Positions 45,539-54,327 of a stretch of 64,000 bases of DNA are shown here, one piece after another (within the stretch, counting starts at the first letter, position 1; each line of letters starts with the position of its first letter). The notes beneath the pieces were generated by a model. It was not told the origin of the DNA, did not search any database, and saw only the letters and a list, made by a program, of their open reading frames with translations. The DNA is taken from positions 2,969,001 to 3,033,000 of the forward strand of contig NZ_CP150207.1 of NCBI RefSeq assembly GCF_037969765.1. The letters run 5' to 3'. Both the position numbers and the translations under genes were made by a program. The DNA is from Paenibacillus sp. FSL W8-0186. GTDB taxonomy: Bacteria; Bacillota; Bacilli; Paenibacillales; Paenibacillaceae.

Positions 45539-46519
45539 TCAGCGGCAAGTATTCTCAAAATATCCCTTAGCCGCCGCATCCCTGCGGTTCGTGAATACTT
45601 GTTCAATACGGTAGCGGGGCGGGCAGCCTTCCCGAAAAACGTAATGAAGGCCCGTCGTTTCATCGATGCCTCCTACCAGCAGCTTGCTTTGCACCAGCCG
45701 CCCACCGCCAAAGGCATAATTATTATAATAACGATCACCCACCGGAATGCCCTGCACAAACACAATGACTCCGATATCATTGAGCGTATTCGTCCAGTCC
45801 TCCTGGGATAAGGCCGGTAATGTAAAAAGATAATTTACTCCGATCCGTGCTGCGTATTCGTTATGACGATTCATGTATCCTGCTATGTTCTCTTCAATGG
45901 TTCGCACAATCGTCGCTCGCCTAACTTGTTCAAACGCTTCAGCGTCCTGCAGCAATGGTATGGCCGTCGCAAGGCTGAGCTCGCTTTGTCTCCCTCTCAG
46001 CCACCCGCCCGATCGGCTCTCGTATGCCGTTACCCGATTATCCAGCGTAAATGCGATACTGTTGCCGGACTGATCCGTGTATACATACGGTTTTTTCGGC
46101 CTCCAGCGATGCGATAAATCAGACTCGCCCGTCCCGGCCTCCTTGCTCTCATGCACAGCATAAATAGAAAATCCGTCATATTCAATGACTGCAATTACCG
46201 GTATATAAGCCAGCATGGCCCTCTGGGCAATCGGATCATTCTCAATACCTAAATGAATTGACAACGTCTCGATGAACGCTGACAGGGCTTCCTCCTTATC
46301 CGTTCTCATAAATTTCGCCGAACCATATCCGGTTTCGTAATACTGCAGCTCATTTAGATTGAGCGCATGAGCAGCATCCTGGACAGCCGTGCGGAGAGCC
46401 GAGGTATAGCGCAGCTGAAGCCGGTGAGCTTCCCTTAGGTCCCCGGTATGCAGATGAAGAACCCATAGATAGGGCGAAGCGATCAGCACGAAAATCATCG
46501 CCCAATCAGTAATCTTCAT
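45539..46519 (-). CDS. Tad-like locus protein, single-pass envelope protein (unknown function)
   Basis: 326 residues. One N-terminal hydrophobic helix (about 5-22, WAMIFVLIASPYLWVLHL) and a large outer part without Cys pairs or enzyme motifs; the stretch HRWRPKKPYVYTDQSGNSIAFTLD is striking. Similar genes follow TadE-like genes in Firmicutes Flp/Tad loci, as far as I recall; no function is established. Last gene of the ten-gene operon, overlapping the previous gene by 14 bases; ATG follows GGGGGGATGG. A minor pilin or assembly protein is the natural guess. Confidence 0.7.
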   Translation of the reverse strand: MKITDWAMIFVLIASPYLWVLHLHTGDLREAHRLQLRYTSALRTAVQDAAHALNLNELQYYETGYGSAKFMRTDKEEALSAFIETLSIHLGIENDPIAQRAMLAYIPVIAVIEYDGFSIYAVHESKEAGTGESDLSHRWRPKKPYVYTDQSGNSIAFTLDNRVTAYESRSGGWLRGRQSELSLATAIPLLQDAEAFEQVRRATIVRTIEENIAGYMNRHNEYAARIGVNYLFTLPALSQEDWTNTLNDIGVIVFVQGIPVGDRYYNNYAFGGGRLVQSKLLVGGIDETTGLHYVFREGCPPRYRIEQVFTNRRDAAAKGYFENTCR

Positions 46520-47057
46520 TGAGCACCATCCCCCCGTAATTCATGGCATTCCATCCGCCGGGCTTTACAGCTCCATATAAAAAATCATTCAGCACCGTTA
46601 TCGGCGTTCGCTCCAAACCGGTAATGGTTACCGTGAAATAATCGCCAATTTCCATTTCATACCTGGGGCGCCCGCTTGCGCCGGCTGGAGCTTGCTCAGG
46701 AAAAAGCAGCGGCAATATGTCGTGGTCATAATAATCTTCATAATGAATGCTGAATCCGCCTAGAAAGGAATCAGGATCGGAAGGATCGCTGTATTCCGGA
46801 TGATATTTTTTGTGACGGTGCACGAGTTCGATCTTGTATTCGCCTCCAACGGCACCAAGCTCATGGACAAAATCCCTGTACATCGATGCCGATAAATATC
46901 CTTTATTTCGGACCGCATCAGCAAACCGAACCAACGTGTTGTATGCCGCGAGCGCCCGATAATCCTCCTCCCGCTGTGCCGATTGAACTGCCGGAACCAA
47001 ATACAGCAAGACGACGGCCAATAGCGCTGCAGAAATTTTAGATAAAGCGTTTGACAT
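46506..47057 (-). CDS. Tad-like locus protein, pseudopilin-like
   Basis: 183 residues. N-terminal hydrophobic helix (about 9-26), then a helical segment REEDYRALAAYNTLVRFADAVRNKGYLSASMYRDFVHEL and a mixed C-terminal part with ELVHRHKKYHPEYSDPSDPDS. The layout, a membrane helix followed by a soluble head, is that of a minor pilin, but no Gly-x4-Glu prepilin cleavage motif is seen. ATG follows AAAGGGG. Ninth gene of the operon. Confidence 0.7.
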   Translation of the reverse strand: MSNALSKISAALLAVVLLYLVPAVQSAQREEDYRALAAYNTLVRFADAVRNKGYLSASMYRDFVHELGAVGGEYKIELVHRHKKYHPEYSDPSDPDSFLGGFSIHYEDYYDHDILPLLFPEQAPAGASGRPRYEMEIGDYFTVTITGLERTPITVLNDFLYGAVKPGGWNAMNYGGMVLNEDY

Positions 47058-47069
47058 CGTTCAGCCCCT

Positions 47070-47489
47070 TTATTCCTTATGAAAAGCTATTTTTTGCACG
47101 CGGCCTGCGAAATCGTAATCCATCAGCACATGATAGCTCGCCTTTAAGTCCAGGAGGGCTGCTGCTTTCATTACAGCCGCATCCTGCAAAGAATAATCAT
47201 CGCTGCCCGCTTCGTTCAAATCCGCCATCCTCCCGTCTATTTCAACGACGACGCCTTTTCTGGCCAGTTCTCCCAAGCTGTGCATGATTTCAGCTCCGCT
47301 GTACCGCTCAGCCTGTATTTCAATACCGATCGCAGTATGGATACTGTCCTTTTGACCCTGCGTAAAAGGGATTAATTGATCCAAGACGTCCTGCTCCAGC
47401 CGGGACTGATCTAACGCAAGCCACATAGCGCTAAGACACGCCATACAACCAATGAGCAGCCATAGAAAGCTCTTGAGCGCTCTATTCAT
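47070..47489 (-). CDS. Tad-like locus protein, small envelope protein
   Basis: 139 residues from ATG 47489, seven bases after the upstream stop; no own ribosome site, so likely translated by re-initiation. N-terminal hydrophobic helix (about 6-26, ALKSFLWLLIGCMACLSAMWLAL) then a soluble part with AERYSGAEIMHSLGELARKG. A TTG at 47510 is an alternative start. Function unknown; in place and shape a minor pilin. Confidence 0.68.
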   Translation of the reverse strand: MNRALKSFLWLLIGCMACLSAMWLALDQSRLEQDVLDQLIPFTQGQKDSIHTAIGIEIQAERYSGAEIMHSLGELARKGVVVEIDGRMADLNEAGSDDYSLQDAAVMKAAALLDLKASYHVLMDYDFAGRVQKIAFHKE

Positions 47490-47496
47490 GTCATTA

Positions 47497-47994
47497 TTAA
47501 GGGGATGCAAGCACAGTCGTCTGCGTAAAAATAATTCCTCTTACAACGTTCGAATTATCTTTAATTACTTTTGCTTTGAACTTGCCGCTCGGATTGACAT
47601 ATTCATCCAGTATTTCGTTCCAAGAATTGTTGATATTGCCGACCTTATCGCTAATGACGGCTCCGAAATCTTCAATCGGCACTTGGTTGCCCACACGAAG
47701 CATATTGCCGTACCACTGGCCATTCTGATTTTTTCCGGTCTTCACCTGGATTCCGAATTGCTCCCGGTCCTTGAACTTTCTGAGGGCATTCGTTACCTGT
47801 GATCCGCTGACGGTTGTATCATCGTAAACCGTAAACGACGCCTGCGACAATTCGGTCTGGATATCCGAGAAATTGTTCTGCGCCGTTTTGGTGGCCTCTT
47901 GCGCGGATACGAACAAAATAACCACAATTGTAATAAGCGCAATCGTCAGGAAAATGCCGGCTGCAACTTTTAATGCGGATGAAGCATTATTCAT
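47497..47994 (-). CDS. Tad-like locus pilin-like protein
   Basis: 165 residues from ATG 47994, nine bases behind GGAGG, the best ribosome site in this part of the operon, which fits an abundant subunit. N-terminal hydrophobic helix (about 7-30, LKVAAGIFLTIALITIVVILFV), then a soluble domain. Upstream of the helix is MNNASSA with no canonical prepilin peptidase site. Likely the main filament or pseudopilin subunit, by position after the TadB/TadC-like gene; not proven. Confidence 0.7.
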   Translation of the reverse strand: MNNASSALKVAAGIFLTIALITIVVILFVSAQEATKTAQNNFSDIQTELSQASFTVYDDTTVSGSQVTNALRKFKDREQFGIQVKTGKNQNGQWYGNMLRVGNQVPIEDFGAVISDKVGNINNSWNEILDEYVNPSGKFKAKVIKDNSNVVRGIIFTQTTVLASP

Positions 47995-48014
47995 TTTTTC
48001 ATTCCTCCAAATCG

Positions 48015-50075
48015 TTATAATTTCTGAATATGTTCGAAATACAAATCCATCTGTTTGAAGCTCATCCATATGAGCGGGATGACCAAATAAGCGAATACGA
48101 GGCTGTACATTGGCGTAAAACCAATCATTCGGCCGAGTTCTGCCCGGGTATCCAGCGATTTCTCGTAATCGAAGCGCCTGCGCTCGAATTGAAACGACAT
48201 CTCATGCTCCAGATCATCAAATGCTTTAGCAATGGTAATTTTCTCTGCGGCAAGCAGCAGCTTGTCCACGAACCGCCTGAACTCTGTGAGAGCAACTTCT
48301 GCTTTCATTTCTTGTAGAGCCGTTTCTCCGCCCTGACTGTAGTTGAGCAGGCATTTCTCTAACGGCGCTTTGAAAATGACGGCATATACATAGAGCCATT
48401 CCAAAATTTCTTCCACTGAAATCCGCTCCAACTCTTTAAAAATCCCCACCATCGTCATGAATTGATAGACTTCTTGGAGCATATCCGAAAGCCTCATTTT
48501 GCGCTGGAACCACAGCAGCCAAAGCGGCAACGCGAATGCCAGACAGCCTGCGGCCAGAGCGGCAGCAACCTCCCACCATTTCAAATACTCACGGTCAAGC
48601 CTGTTGAGCTTATCAACGATCCGGACCGCCATGGCGGTCAACTCGTCTTGGCTCAGCGTTTGCTCCTGGGCTTCGAGGGCTGCCTCGGCAGATTTCAAAA
48701 CGGCATCATAACCAGCCTGGGAAGTATTCATCTTTTCCATCGCCTTTTTCTCCAAGGCAGCGAGCCTCTCGGCCCCTTCCTTCTCCTGAGGTGTCATCGC
48801 GCCGAAAAATATTGTGCTCTGCGGCGGCTCCCTGAGGATTTGCTGATAAGTGACCACGTGCAGTGCAATGCAGAGAGCAATTGTCGATATGAAACCTACC
48901 AGAAAGAGACCGACCCTCCTTAGTTGAAACCATTCGACTCTCATTTGCAGATTGCTGTCCTTGAACAATTGCGTAAGCCGATAGTATGAAAACGAAGATC
49001 GAGGCGGAACGAACCACTGGACGGTGCTTCTTACCCAGCGGATTTTGTAAATCCTGGCCTCCCAGCATATTTTACTTCCGGAAGCCCGGTATGCTGTATC
49101 TTCTTCATTTTTTAATTTTTGCAGCAAAATATAGGAAATCAGTATGATCAAAAAAATGAGAATCTTGAGCACAATCCCAGCTTTGCTTAAATAAAAATGA
49201 TCCATGAGCGGGAAGTTCCGCCTGGCCCACATCTCGATCGGTTTTGTAAAAAATATAGGCGCAAGGGCGATAACATGCAGCCCCTTCAGCAAGTAGTCCA
49301 GTTTAGTACGGCGAATAAGGTCGAGTTGAATTTCCTGCGTCAGACTGGCCACCGCCCGCAAAAACACCGAACCCTCCTTCGAAGTCTTGTCGCCGAATTC
49401 CATTACCAAGCTGGATATTCCCGCAAACGCCTTTAAGAACCTGCTGGGCGCTGTCTCGTAATATTGCTCCAGCGCTTCCTGCTGCTTAGGTGCAGTCAAG
49501 GCCTCATGGATGCGGTAGGCTTGGGCACCGATCTCCTCACCGAGCCCTTCCGCTGCTTCGTCAATCGCATCGGTAATCATGCCGTGACGATGGTAGGCAT
49601 GGCGCACTGCTGCAAAAAACTCCAGCATATGCTCCAACAGTTTGCGTTCAAGGCGATTTACGAAACCGTCCAGGAACAGTCCCTGTAGAACCGCAGCCGT
49701 AATTAATAGCGTCACGAAAAACATGATGTTCGGGTTCATCCAGGTCAGCAAGGTGATGCCCAGGCCGAAAGTAAGCAGGAGCGCATAAACGAGCATCATC
49801 GTTCTCCTGCGCAGCTCAAATTCGGCATACGTATGCATCAGCGACAATTTCCCGCGTACCTTGCGGACATAGTATCGCAGGGGAGGCACTTTTAGAAATA
49901 TGGCATAGGATCTCAGCAGAAAAGCGGTGATATGCTTGCGAACGTAAGCCGCTATGCTTTGACTGCTATCCGTAACAGATTCGAGACTGGAAATACGCCT
50001 AGAGGCGGCCCATAAACCAATGCATAGCAGCACAGAGATAATTAGAATCCAGATTAATACTGTTCTAAGCTCCAA
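48015..50075 (-). CDS. Double-length TadB/TadC-like inner-membrane platform protein
   Basis: About 686 residues from TTG 50075 behind GGAGG, overlapping the ATPase gene by 11 bases. Six or so membrane helices in two groups. Each half holds a type II secretion F-like helical segment: LLEHMLEFFAAVRHAYHRHGMITDAIDEAAEGLG (first half, around residue 150) and LSDMLQEVYQFMTMVG...EKCLLNYSQGG (second half, around 550), each followed by a terminal hydrophobic pair. Tad systems normally use two separate proteins of about 300 residues, TadB and TadC; here they appear fused. A Glu/Ala-rich helical stretch near 440-500 links the halves. Confidence 0.75.
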   Translation of the reverse strand: MELRTVLIWILIISVLLCIGLWAASRRISSLESVTDSSQSIAAYVRKHITAFLLRSYAIFLKVPPLRYYVRKVRGKLSLMHTYAEFELRRRTMMLVYALLLTFGLGITLLTWMNPNIMFFVTLLITAAVLQGLFLDGFVNRLERKLLEHMLEFFAAVRHAYHRHGMITDAIDEAAEGLGEEIGAQAYRIHEALTAPKQQEALEQYYETAPSRFLKAFAGISSLVMEFGDKTSKEGSVFLRAVASLTQEIQLDLIRRTKLDYLLKGLHVIALAPIFFTKPIEMWARRNFPLMDHFYLSKAGIVLKILIFLIILISYILLQKLKNEEDTAYRASGSKICWEARIYKIRWVRSTVQWFVPPRSSFSYYRLTQLFKDSNLQMRVEWFQLRRVGLFLVGFISTIALCIALHVVTYQQILREPPQSTIFFGAMTPQEKEGAERLAALEKKAMEKMNTSQAGYDAVLKSAEAALEAQEQTLSQDELTAMAVRIVDKLNRLDREYLKWWEVAAALAAGCLAFALPLWLLWFQRKMRLSDMLQEVYQFMTMVGIFKELERISVEEILEWLYVYAVIFKAPLEKCLLNYSQGGETALQEMKAEVALTEFRRFVDKLLLAAEKITIAKAFDDLEHEMSFQFERRRFDYEKSLDTRAELGRMIGFTPMYSLVFAYLVIPLIWMSFKQMDLYFEHIQKL

Positions 50076-51873
50076 TCTTTTCCCTCCAGTAACGATCCAG
50101 AAAACGCGCAAAAGCCGCGCTGTCCTCGGCCGTCATTTCTCCGGCCATTTCCTGTCTCATGCTCAGGGAAATTGGCTCGACAGGGATATATGTTCCGTCC
50201 CGGTATTCCAGCACTACCCTTTCACGGTAACCTTGCTTCTCGCGGTCGCACTCCGTTATTTTTTCGATATACCGCTGGCCGGACATATCCTTCCGCAAAT
50301 GGACATCGAAATCAATAACGCTGACGACCTGCCGTTCTGCGATCTGTTCATCACGAAACATGCCTGTCTTAAGCAAGGAATTGCGCAGCGATTCGATCAG
50401 ATCGCGAAACGTTTTGGCATGATGGGTAAACAGGGTGAACAGGCTGGCCACCTGGGCCATCTGAATCATCCAGGACGCTACATCATCGGTGGCCACTTCG
50501 CCAAGTATATTCACGGTACCGTCCGTCTTCTTCTGCAAATCCAGCCCGGCCTGCCCCGATATATACTCCGTCTCCCGGAACGTCATAATATTTCTATTGC
50601 TGTACAGCTTGCGCAAGTTCAGTTCAAAGGACATCTCTTGAACCCTTAAAGTATAGATGGGATAAATATGCTTCACCAAGGCCATTAGTAGTGTTGTTTT
50701 GCCTGAGCCCTGAGAGCCGGTAATCGACGTAATCCTGCTGCCTTTCATCAGAAATTTGAGCAAGCCTATCGGCAGTTCGGCATCTTCCCCGACAATTAGC
50801 TGCTCCAGCGCTGCGCTGCGCAAATCGAACTTCCGGACGAAGAAGGCCCATGATTCGGCAAAGGGCGGCCGAACGACGACAACCCGGGAGCCATCCTTCA
50901 TTTCATTGACCTTGTAACCGTTAGCCTCGGTTAGCTGGCCAGGTAAATTGTATTTATATATGTTCTGGCAAACCCGCTTAAGTTCCGCCTCTTCCCCAAA
51001 ACTAAGGAAGGACAGACGAATGCTTTTGCCCATATAAAAAATCCAGACGCTTTCCCATATCCGTGATTTTGCATGACCGTCTTCATCACCCGTTTTTTCG
51101 CGGCTTTCCCAGCCAAACTGGGGGAGGGATCCCACGGAATCCCAGTCATCATCCATAGCAGCAATGCCGTTCACTCCCCCGCTAAACCCGTCAATTCGCT
51201 GCTCCTTAATCTCGTCTACCACCGAAAAGCCTTTATACTGCTGATAGACGCGCTGTACGAGAATATCCAGTTTCTCCCGAAAGGCAAGCTCCCGGTATTC
51301 GGCATAAAACACCTCGTCGATATCCTCGCTGTTAATCTCGTAATAGGCAGCGTCATCATGTCCATTCGACTGCTTGGGCTCATCAAGCCGATAGGTCTCA
51401 ATCAGCATCGCTAAAGCCTCATCGCCGAAGCGCTGAGCATACAAATACAAGACAATTTCGAACCGGTCCTGGGCCGTCAGCCGTTCGCGATGGTGGAAAG
51501 GGATATACTTGCCGATCGTCTGCTCATTGACACCGCAGCCCTTGATCAGCAAATCTTTAATATAGGATTTCACGTACCTTTTATCACCCCGGTCGCCCCA
51601 GGTGCAGCCCCGAAGCGCTTTCCGGAGCTCTGCGCGGCTCTTTAATTTACGCTGCCAGGCGTCCTCGCTCATGCCCCAATCATTCAGTTGAGCCCTGCTC
51701 AATTCATGAAGCTGTTTCTTTACATAGGCAACAAGCGTATCTATTGGAGCGGACTCTTCATGAAATGCCGGCTGGGCGAGGGTCTTCTCGGCGTAGCGGG
51801 CTTTGATCCAAACATAGGCGATACCCGACAGCAGGACGCATAATATACCGAGCAGGTTAGCAAATTGGGTCAC
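50065..51873 (-). CDS. TadA/CpaF-like secretion ATPase with N-terminal membrane anchor
   Basis: 602 residues. Unlike usual CpaF, it begins with a hydrophobic helix (about 4-24, FANLLGILCVLLSGIAYVWI). The C-terminal half is the ATPase: Walker A GSQGSGKTTLL near residue 385, an Asp-box region with TFRETEY, Walker B-like TVNILGEVATDD (family GEVRG) and a His motif LFTHHAKTFRDLIESLRNSL. The middle region is long and acidic (DDDWDSVG). GTG start behind GGAGC. It would power assembly of the pilus or secretion filament with the double TadB/TadC-like protein, whose gene it overlaps. Confidence 0.85.
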   Translation of the reverse strand: MTQFANLLGILCVLLSGIAYVWIKARYAEKTLAQPAFHEESAPIDTLVAYVKKQLHELSRAQLNDWGMSEDAWQRKLKSRAELRKALRGCTWGDRGDKRYVKSYIKDLLIKGCGVNEQTIGKYIPFHHRERLTAQDRFEIVLYLYAQRFGDEALAMLIETYRLDEPKQSNGHDDAAYYEINSEDIDEVFYAEYRELAFREKLDILVQRVYQQYKGFSVVDEIKEQRIDGFSGGVNGIAAMDDDWDSVGSLPQFGWESREKTGDEDGHAKSRIWESVWIFYMGKSIRLSFLSFGEEAELKRVCQNIYKYNLPGQLTEANGYKVNEMKDGSRVVVVRPPFAESWAFFVRKFDLRSAALEQLIVGEDAELPIGLLKFLMKGSRITSITGSQGSGKTTLLMALVKHIYPIYTLRVQEMSFELNLRKLYSNRNIMTFRETEYISGQAGLDLQKKTDGTVNILGEVATDDVASWMIQMAQVASLFTLFTHHAKTFRDLIESLRNSLLKTGMFRDEQIAERQVVSVIDFDVHLRKDMSGQRYIEKITECDREKQGYRERVVLEYRDGTYIPVEPISLSMRQEMAGEMTAEDSAAFARFLDRYWREKIGA

Positions 51874-51876
51874 TGA

Positions 51877-52728
51877 TCATGCTCCTTTCACTTTGCTGTC
51901 CAGCGCGGTGTCGCTGGCCCGCTCCTTCGCTGAAAGCGCTAGGCGAACAAGCTCTTTACAGCTAAATAAAAATTGCTCCCTCTCGTACCCGCGCCCCTTC
52001 AACAACCTGTACCGCCGGAAGAAGGCGATGATGTCCTGGCCGTTCCAAGCATCGCTAAACTCGGTATGATACGGAATACCGATCATCGGCACCTCACAGT
52101 TATAACGGCGCTTAATATTTTGCAGACTCCATTTCGAAGCGGCATCATACTGGTGGATGACAATAGCTTGGGGCATCACGCTGTCCGTCCGCTCCATGCT
52201 GCCGTTCATTTCAAAAAAAGTATCCAGTTCGACCCGATTTTGCCGAAGTACCGCAACAAGCGTATCTTCACTGCGAGGCAGCCAGTTGTTCTGTACAAGA
52301 GCATGGACGCCGGATAACTGCATAACAATGATGTCATAGTATCGTTCGGCGATATTGAGGATCGCTCCCAGCTCTGCAGAAAGAAGCATCTCACTCGTGC
52401 CGGCGCCTACCGGCTTAAGGCCATCAACCATATCGAGCCGTCCTGGCAAAAGCGGATAAGTGTAATCCTTCATGTCAGCCTGAAGCAAACGCTCGCTTTC
52501 GGCAAGGCGGATTAGCGCCTCCATGCCATGATCCTGCACGGGCAAGCCCAGATCGTCCTCCATCTCCTTATCACGCAATGAAAATCCTTCCTCTATGCCT
52601 GTACCGGCAGCTCCGCAATTCATGAGCAGCAGATGATATTTCTCGTGCAGGCCCCCTTGTACTCCAAAGGCCGCAGCGACCTCTGCCGAGCCGCCATATC
52701 CCATATCCCAAAAAACGACTTTACTCAT
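51877..52728 (-). CDS. Degenerate ParA/TadZ-like protein
   Basis: 283 residues from ATG 52728 behind GGAGGCAGG (frame open to 52782). The first strand-loop SKVVFWDMGYGGSAEVAAAFGV sits where a MinD/ParA protein has its deviant Walker A, but there is no Lys-Gly-Gly-x-Gly-Lys; the later YYDIIVMQLSGVHALVQ resembles the Walker B-type segment. TadZ/CpaE proteins localise the pilus machine; this one probably lost ATP binding. Overlaps the preceding gene by 4 bases. Confidence 0.62.
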   Translation of the reverse strand: MSKVVFWDMGYGGSAEVAAAFGVQGGLHEKYHLLLMNCGAAGTGIEEGFSLRDKEMEDDLGLPVQDHGMEALIRLAESERLLQADMKDYTYPLLPGRLDMVDGLKPVGAGTSEMLLSAELGAILNIAERYYDIIVMQLSGVHALVQNNWLPRSEDTLVAVLRQNRVELDTFFEMNGSMERTDSVMPQAIVIHQYDAASKWSLQNIKRRYNCEVPMIGIPYHTEFSDAWNGQDIIAFFRRYRLLKGRGYEREQFLFSCKELVRLALSAKERASDTALDSKVKGA

Positions 52729-53414
52729 GCCTGCCTCCTTTCCGCTTTGCGCAGCGCTTTTTGTACCGTTCTGAATTCCCATCCGGCCAATTGGCTTATC
52801 AAATCGGCAATCGCCCTTTTATAAGCACGGGTAATCCGGTTCAAGCGCAAGGTTTGGGAATGCTCATTCTCCGTTTGCACGGCAACATTGATTTCATCAA
52901 AGGGGATTCGAATATTCGCTTCCGTCCAGTCGATAGGCAACTGCTCCATCAAGCTCATTACATATCGCTCATCAACATAAGTGTCCATCGCCCGCGTAAA
53001 CACAGGGCGTACTTTCAGCCCGCTAAGCTGCGGCCACATCTCGAATAAACGGCTGAAAAATTCGCAGCTTCCAGCGATTTCATAACGGTCATAGCTTGCG
53101 ACCCAGACCACCTGCCCTGCCTCGCTCCATAGATGCCAGCCCGCCGGAATCAAGTGATTAACATCATACAGGCAGAAATCGTAAGTTTCCCAGCTCTCCG
53201 GCTCCTCCATTTCGGGCCCTGCCCGAAAGACGTCAAACCCGTTAAACTCGGTAATTTCCTTCCCTCCAGAAATTCCGCCGATCACATAACGGTATTTCCC
53301 CCGATCAGTGGCATCGATCAGAAGCACTCGATGTCCTGAAGTGGCCAACACCTTGCAGATGTAAAGCAGCAAATCTCGTTTATCCGCAGCGCCCGCAAAT
53401 ATCCAACGCACCAC
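52725..53414 (-). CDS. Degenerate ParA/TadZ-like protein
   Basis: About 229 residues; start chosen at GTG 53414 (or 53417) behind AAGGAG, since the longer frame (to 53519) lies inside the cpaB-like gene. VRWIFAGAADKRDLLLYICKVLATSGHRVLLIDATDRG follows the ParA/MinD pattern, with the P-loop replaced by GAADKRD and no catalytic Lys; WETYDFCLYDVNHLIP corresponds to Walker B. Together with the kinase fusion and the next gene this is one of three such domains in the operon. Confidence 0.65.
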   Translation of the reverse strand: MVRWIFAGAADKRDLLLYICKVLATSGHRVLLIDATDRGKYRYVIGGISGGKEITEFNGFDVFRAGPEMEEPESWETYDFCLYDVNHLIPAGWHLWSEAGQVVWVASYDRYEIAGSCEFFSRLFEMWPQLSGLKVRPVFTRAMDTYVDERYVMSLMEQLPIDWTEANIRIPFDEINVAVQTENEHSQTLRLNRITRAYKRAIADLISQLAGWEFRTVQKALRKAERRQA

Positions 53415-53427
53415 CACTATCAGCTCC

Positions 53428-54327
53428 TTAATACGTATTAGGCACCATCTCGAAACTATCGCCGGAAGACGCTGCCTCTGCGTTTCGATCGGCGTGGCGC
53501 CCTGCGAATTCCACTGCATTCTGGGGCGACAAGACGGACAAATCAGCTTCTAATATTTGCCTTGTGGAATGGGATAAAGCATGCTCGGCCCGTGAAACAA
53601 TATTGGGGTCTTTCTTAATCAGTTCCAATACGGCCTTGTTTGCCGGGTAAGTCGGGATGGCCTTTGCCTGCAGCTGCGGCTCCACGTATGCAAGCGCGTA
53701 TATTGAAGCCTTATGCAAATACGCATCCACAACCGCACTGGAAAGGGACAATATTTCCATTTCATTCAGCGTTACCGTCACCAAGCCCCCGTTCAACTGC
53801 TCAATTTTCTTCTTGGACAGCAGAATATAGTCTTGACCAGTCGGGAATTGAATGCGCACGTCTACGACGTCATGCTTCTGAAGCGCGGCGGGAAGCTGGA
53901 CAAAGCCCATTTCCCTCCAGCGCAGATCATGGGGCGTAGGCTCGTCCGCGTACAATAACCCGGGTGTTAGCAGCGTCTGTGACGTCAAGGCAATCTTGAC
54001 GCTTTTTCCGGCGATTTCTTCTTTAGACTTCATGAAATTGGCGGGCACGCTGTCCGCGGGAAGCTCCACTCTTCTTAAATCCTCAGAACGGATAGGATGT
54101 CCCGCGGAGATATCCCGGGCAAGCACCCATCCGGATACCGATCGGCGTTCTTTCTCCTCTTTAAGCTCCTGAATTTTGCTCTCATACTCTTGAACAAGAG
54201 AAGTTCTCATGTGATGAACCTGCCTCGCTTGATATATGGCATAACCGGCAAACAGGAGACCAACAATTCCTGCGCCCGCCAATCCGGCAATCATCAACTG
54301 CTTTGTCCGCTGCCTCAATCTGGACAT
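53428..54327 (-). CDS. CpaB/RcpC-like SAF-domain protein
   Basis: 299 residues. N-terminal membrane helix (about 12-30), a short coiled coil (EYESKIQELKEEKERR, about 47-62), then an SAF domain (VLARDISAGHPIRSEDLRRVELPADSVPANFM, about 68-100) as in CpaB of Tad pili. The C-terminal tail is polar. Starts one base after the kinase gene stop. In Gram-negatives CpaB helps the secretin; here no secretin is seen, so it may act at the membrane or wall. Confidence 0.82.
   Translation of the reverse strand: MSRLRQRTKQLMIAGLAGAGIVGLLFAGYAIYQARQVHHMRTSLVQEYESKIQELKEEKERRSVSGWVLARDISAGHPIRSEDLRRVELPADSVPANFMKSKEEIAGKSVKIALTSQTLLTPGLLYADEPTPHDLRWREMGFVQLPAALQKHDVVDVRIQFPTGQDYILLSKKKIEQLNGGLVTVTLNEMEILSLSSAVVDAYLHKASIYALAYVEPQLQAKAIPTYPANKAVLELIKKDPNIVSRAEHALSHSTRQILEADLSVLSPQNAVEFAGRHADRNAEAASSGDSFEMVPNTY

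Noticed and set aside
47497..47994. Classical type IV prepilin
   Set aside because: No Gly followed by a Glu at +5 before the hydrophobic helix; described only as pilin-like by position and shape.
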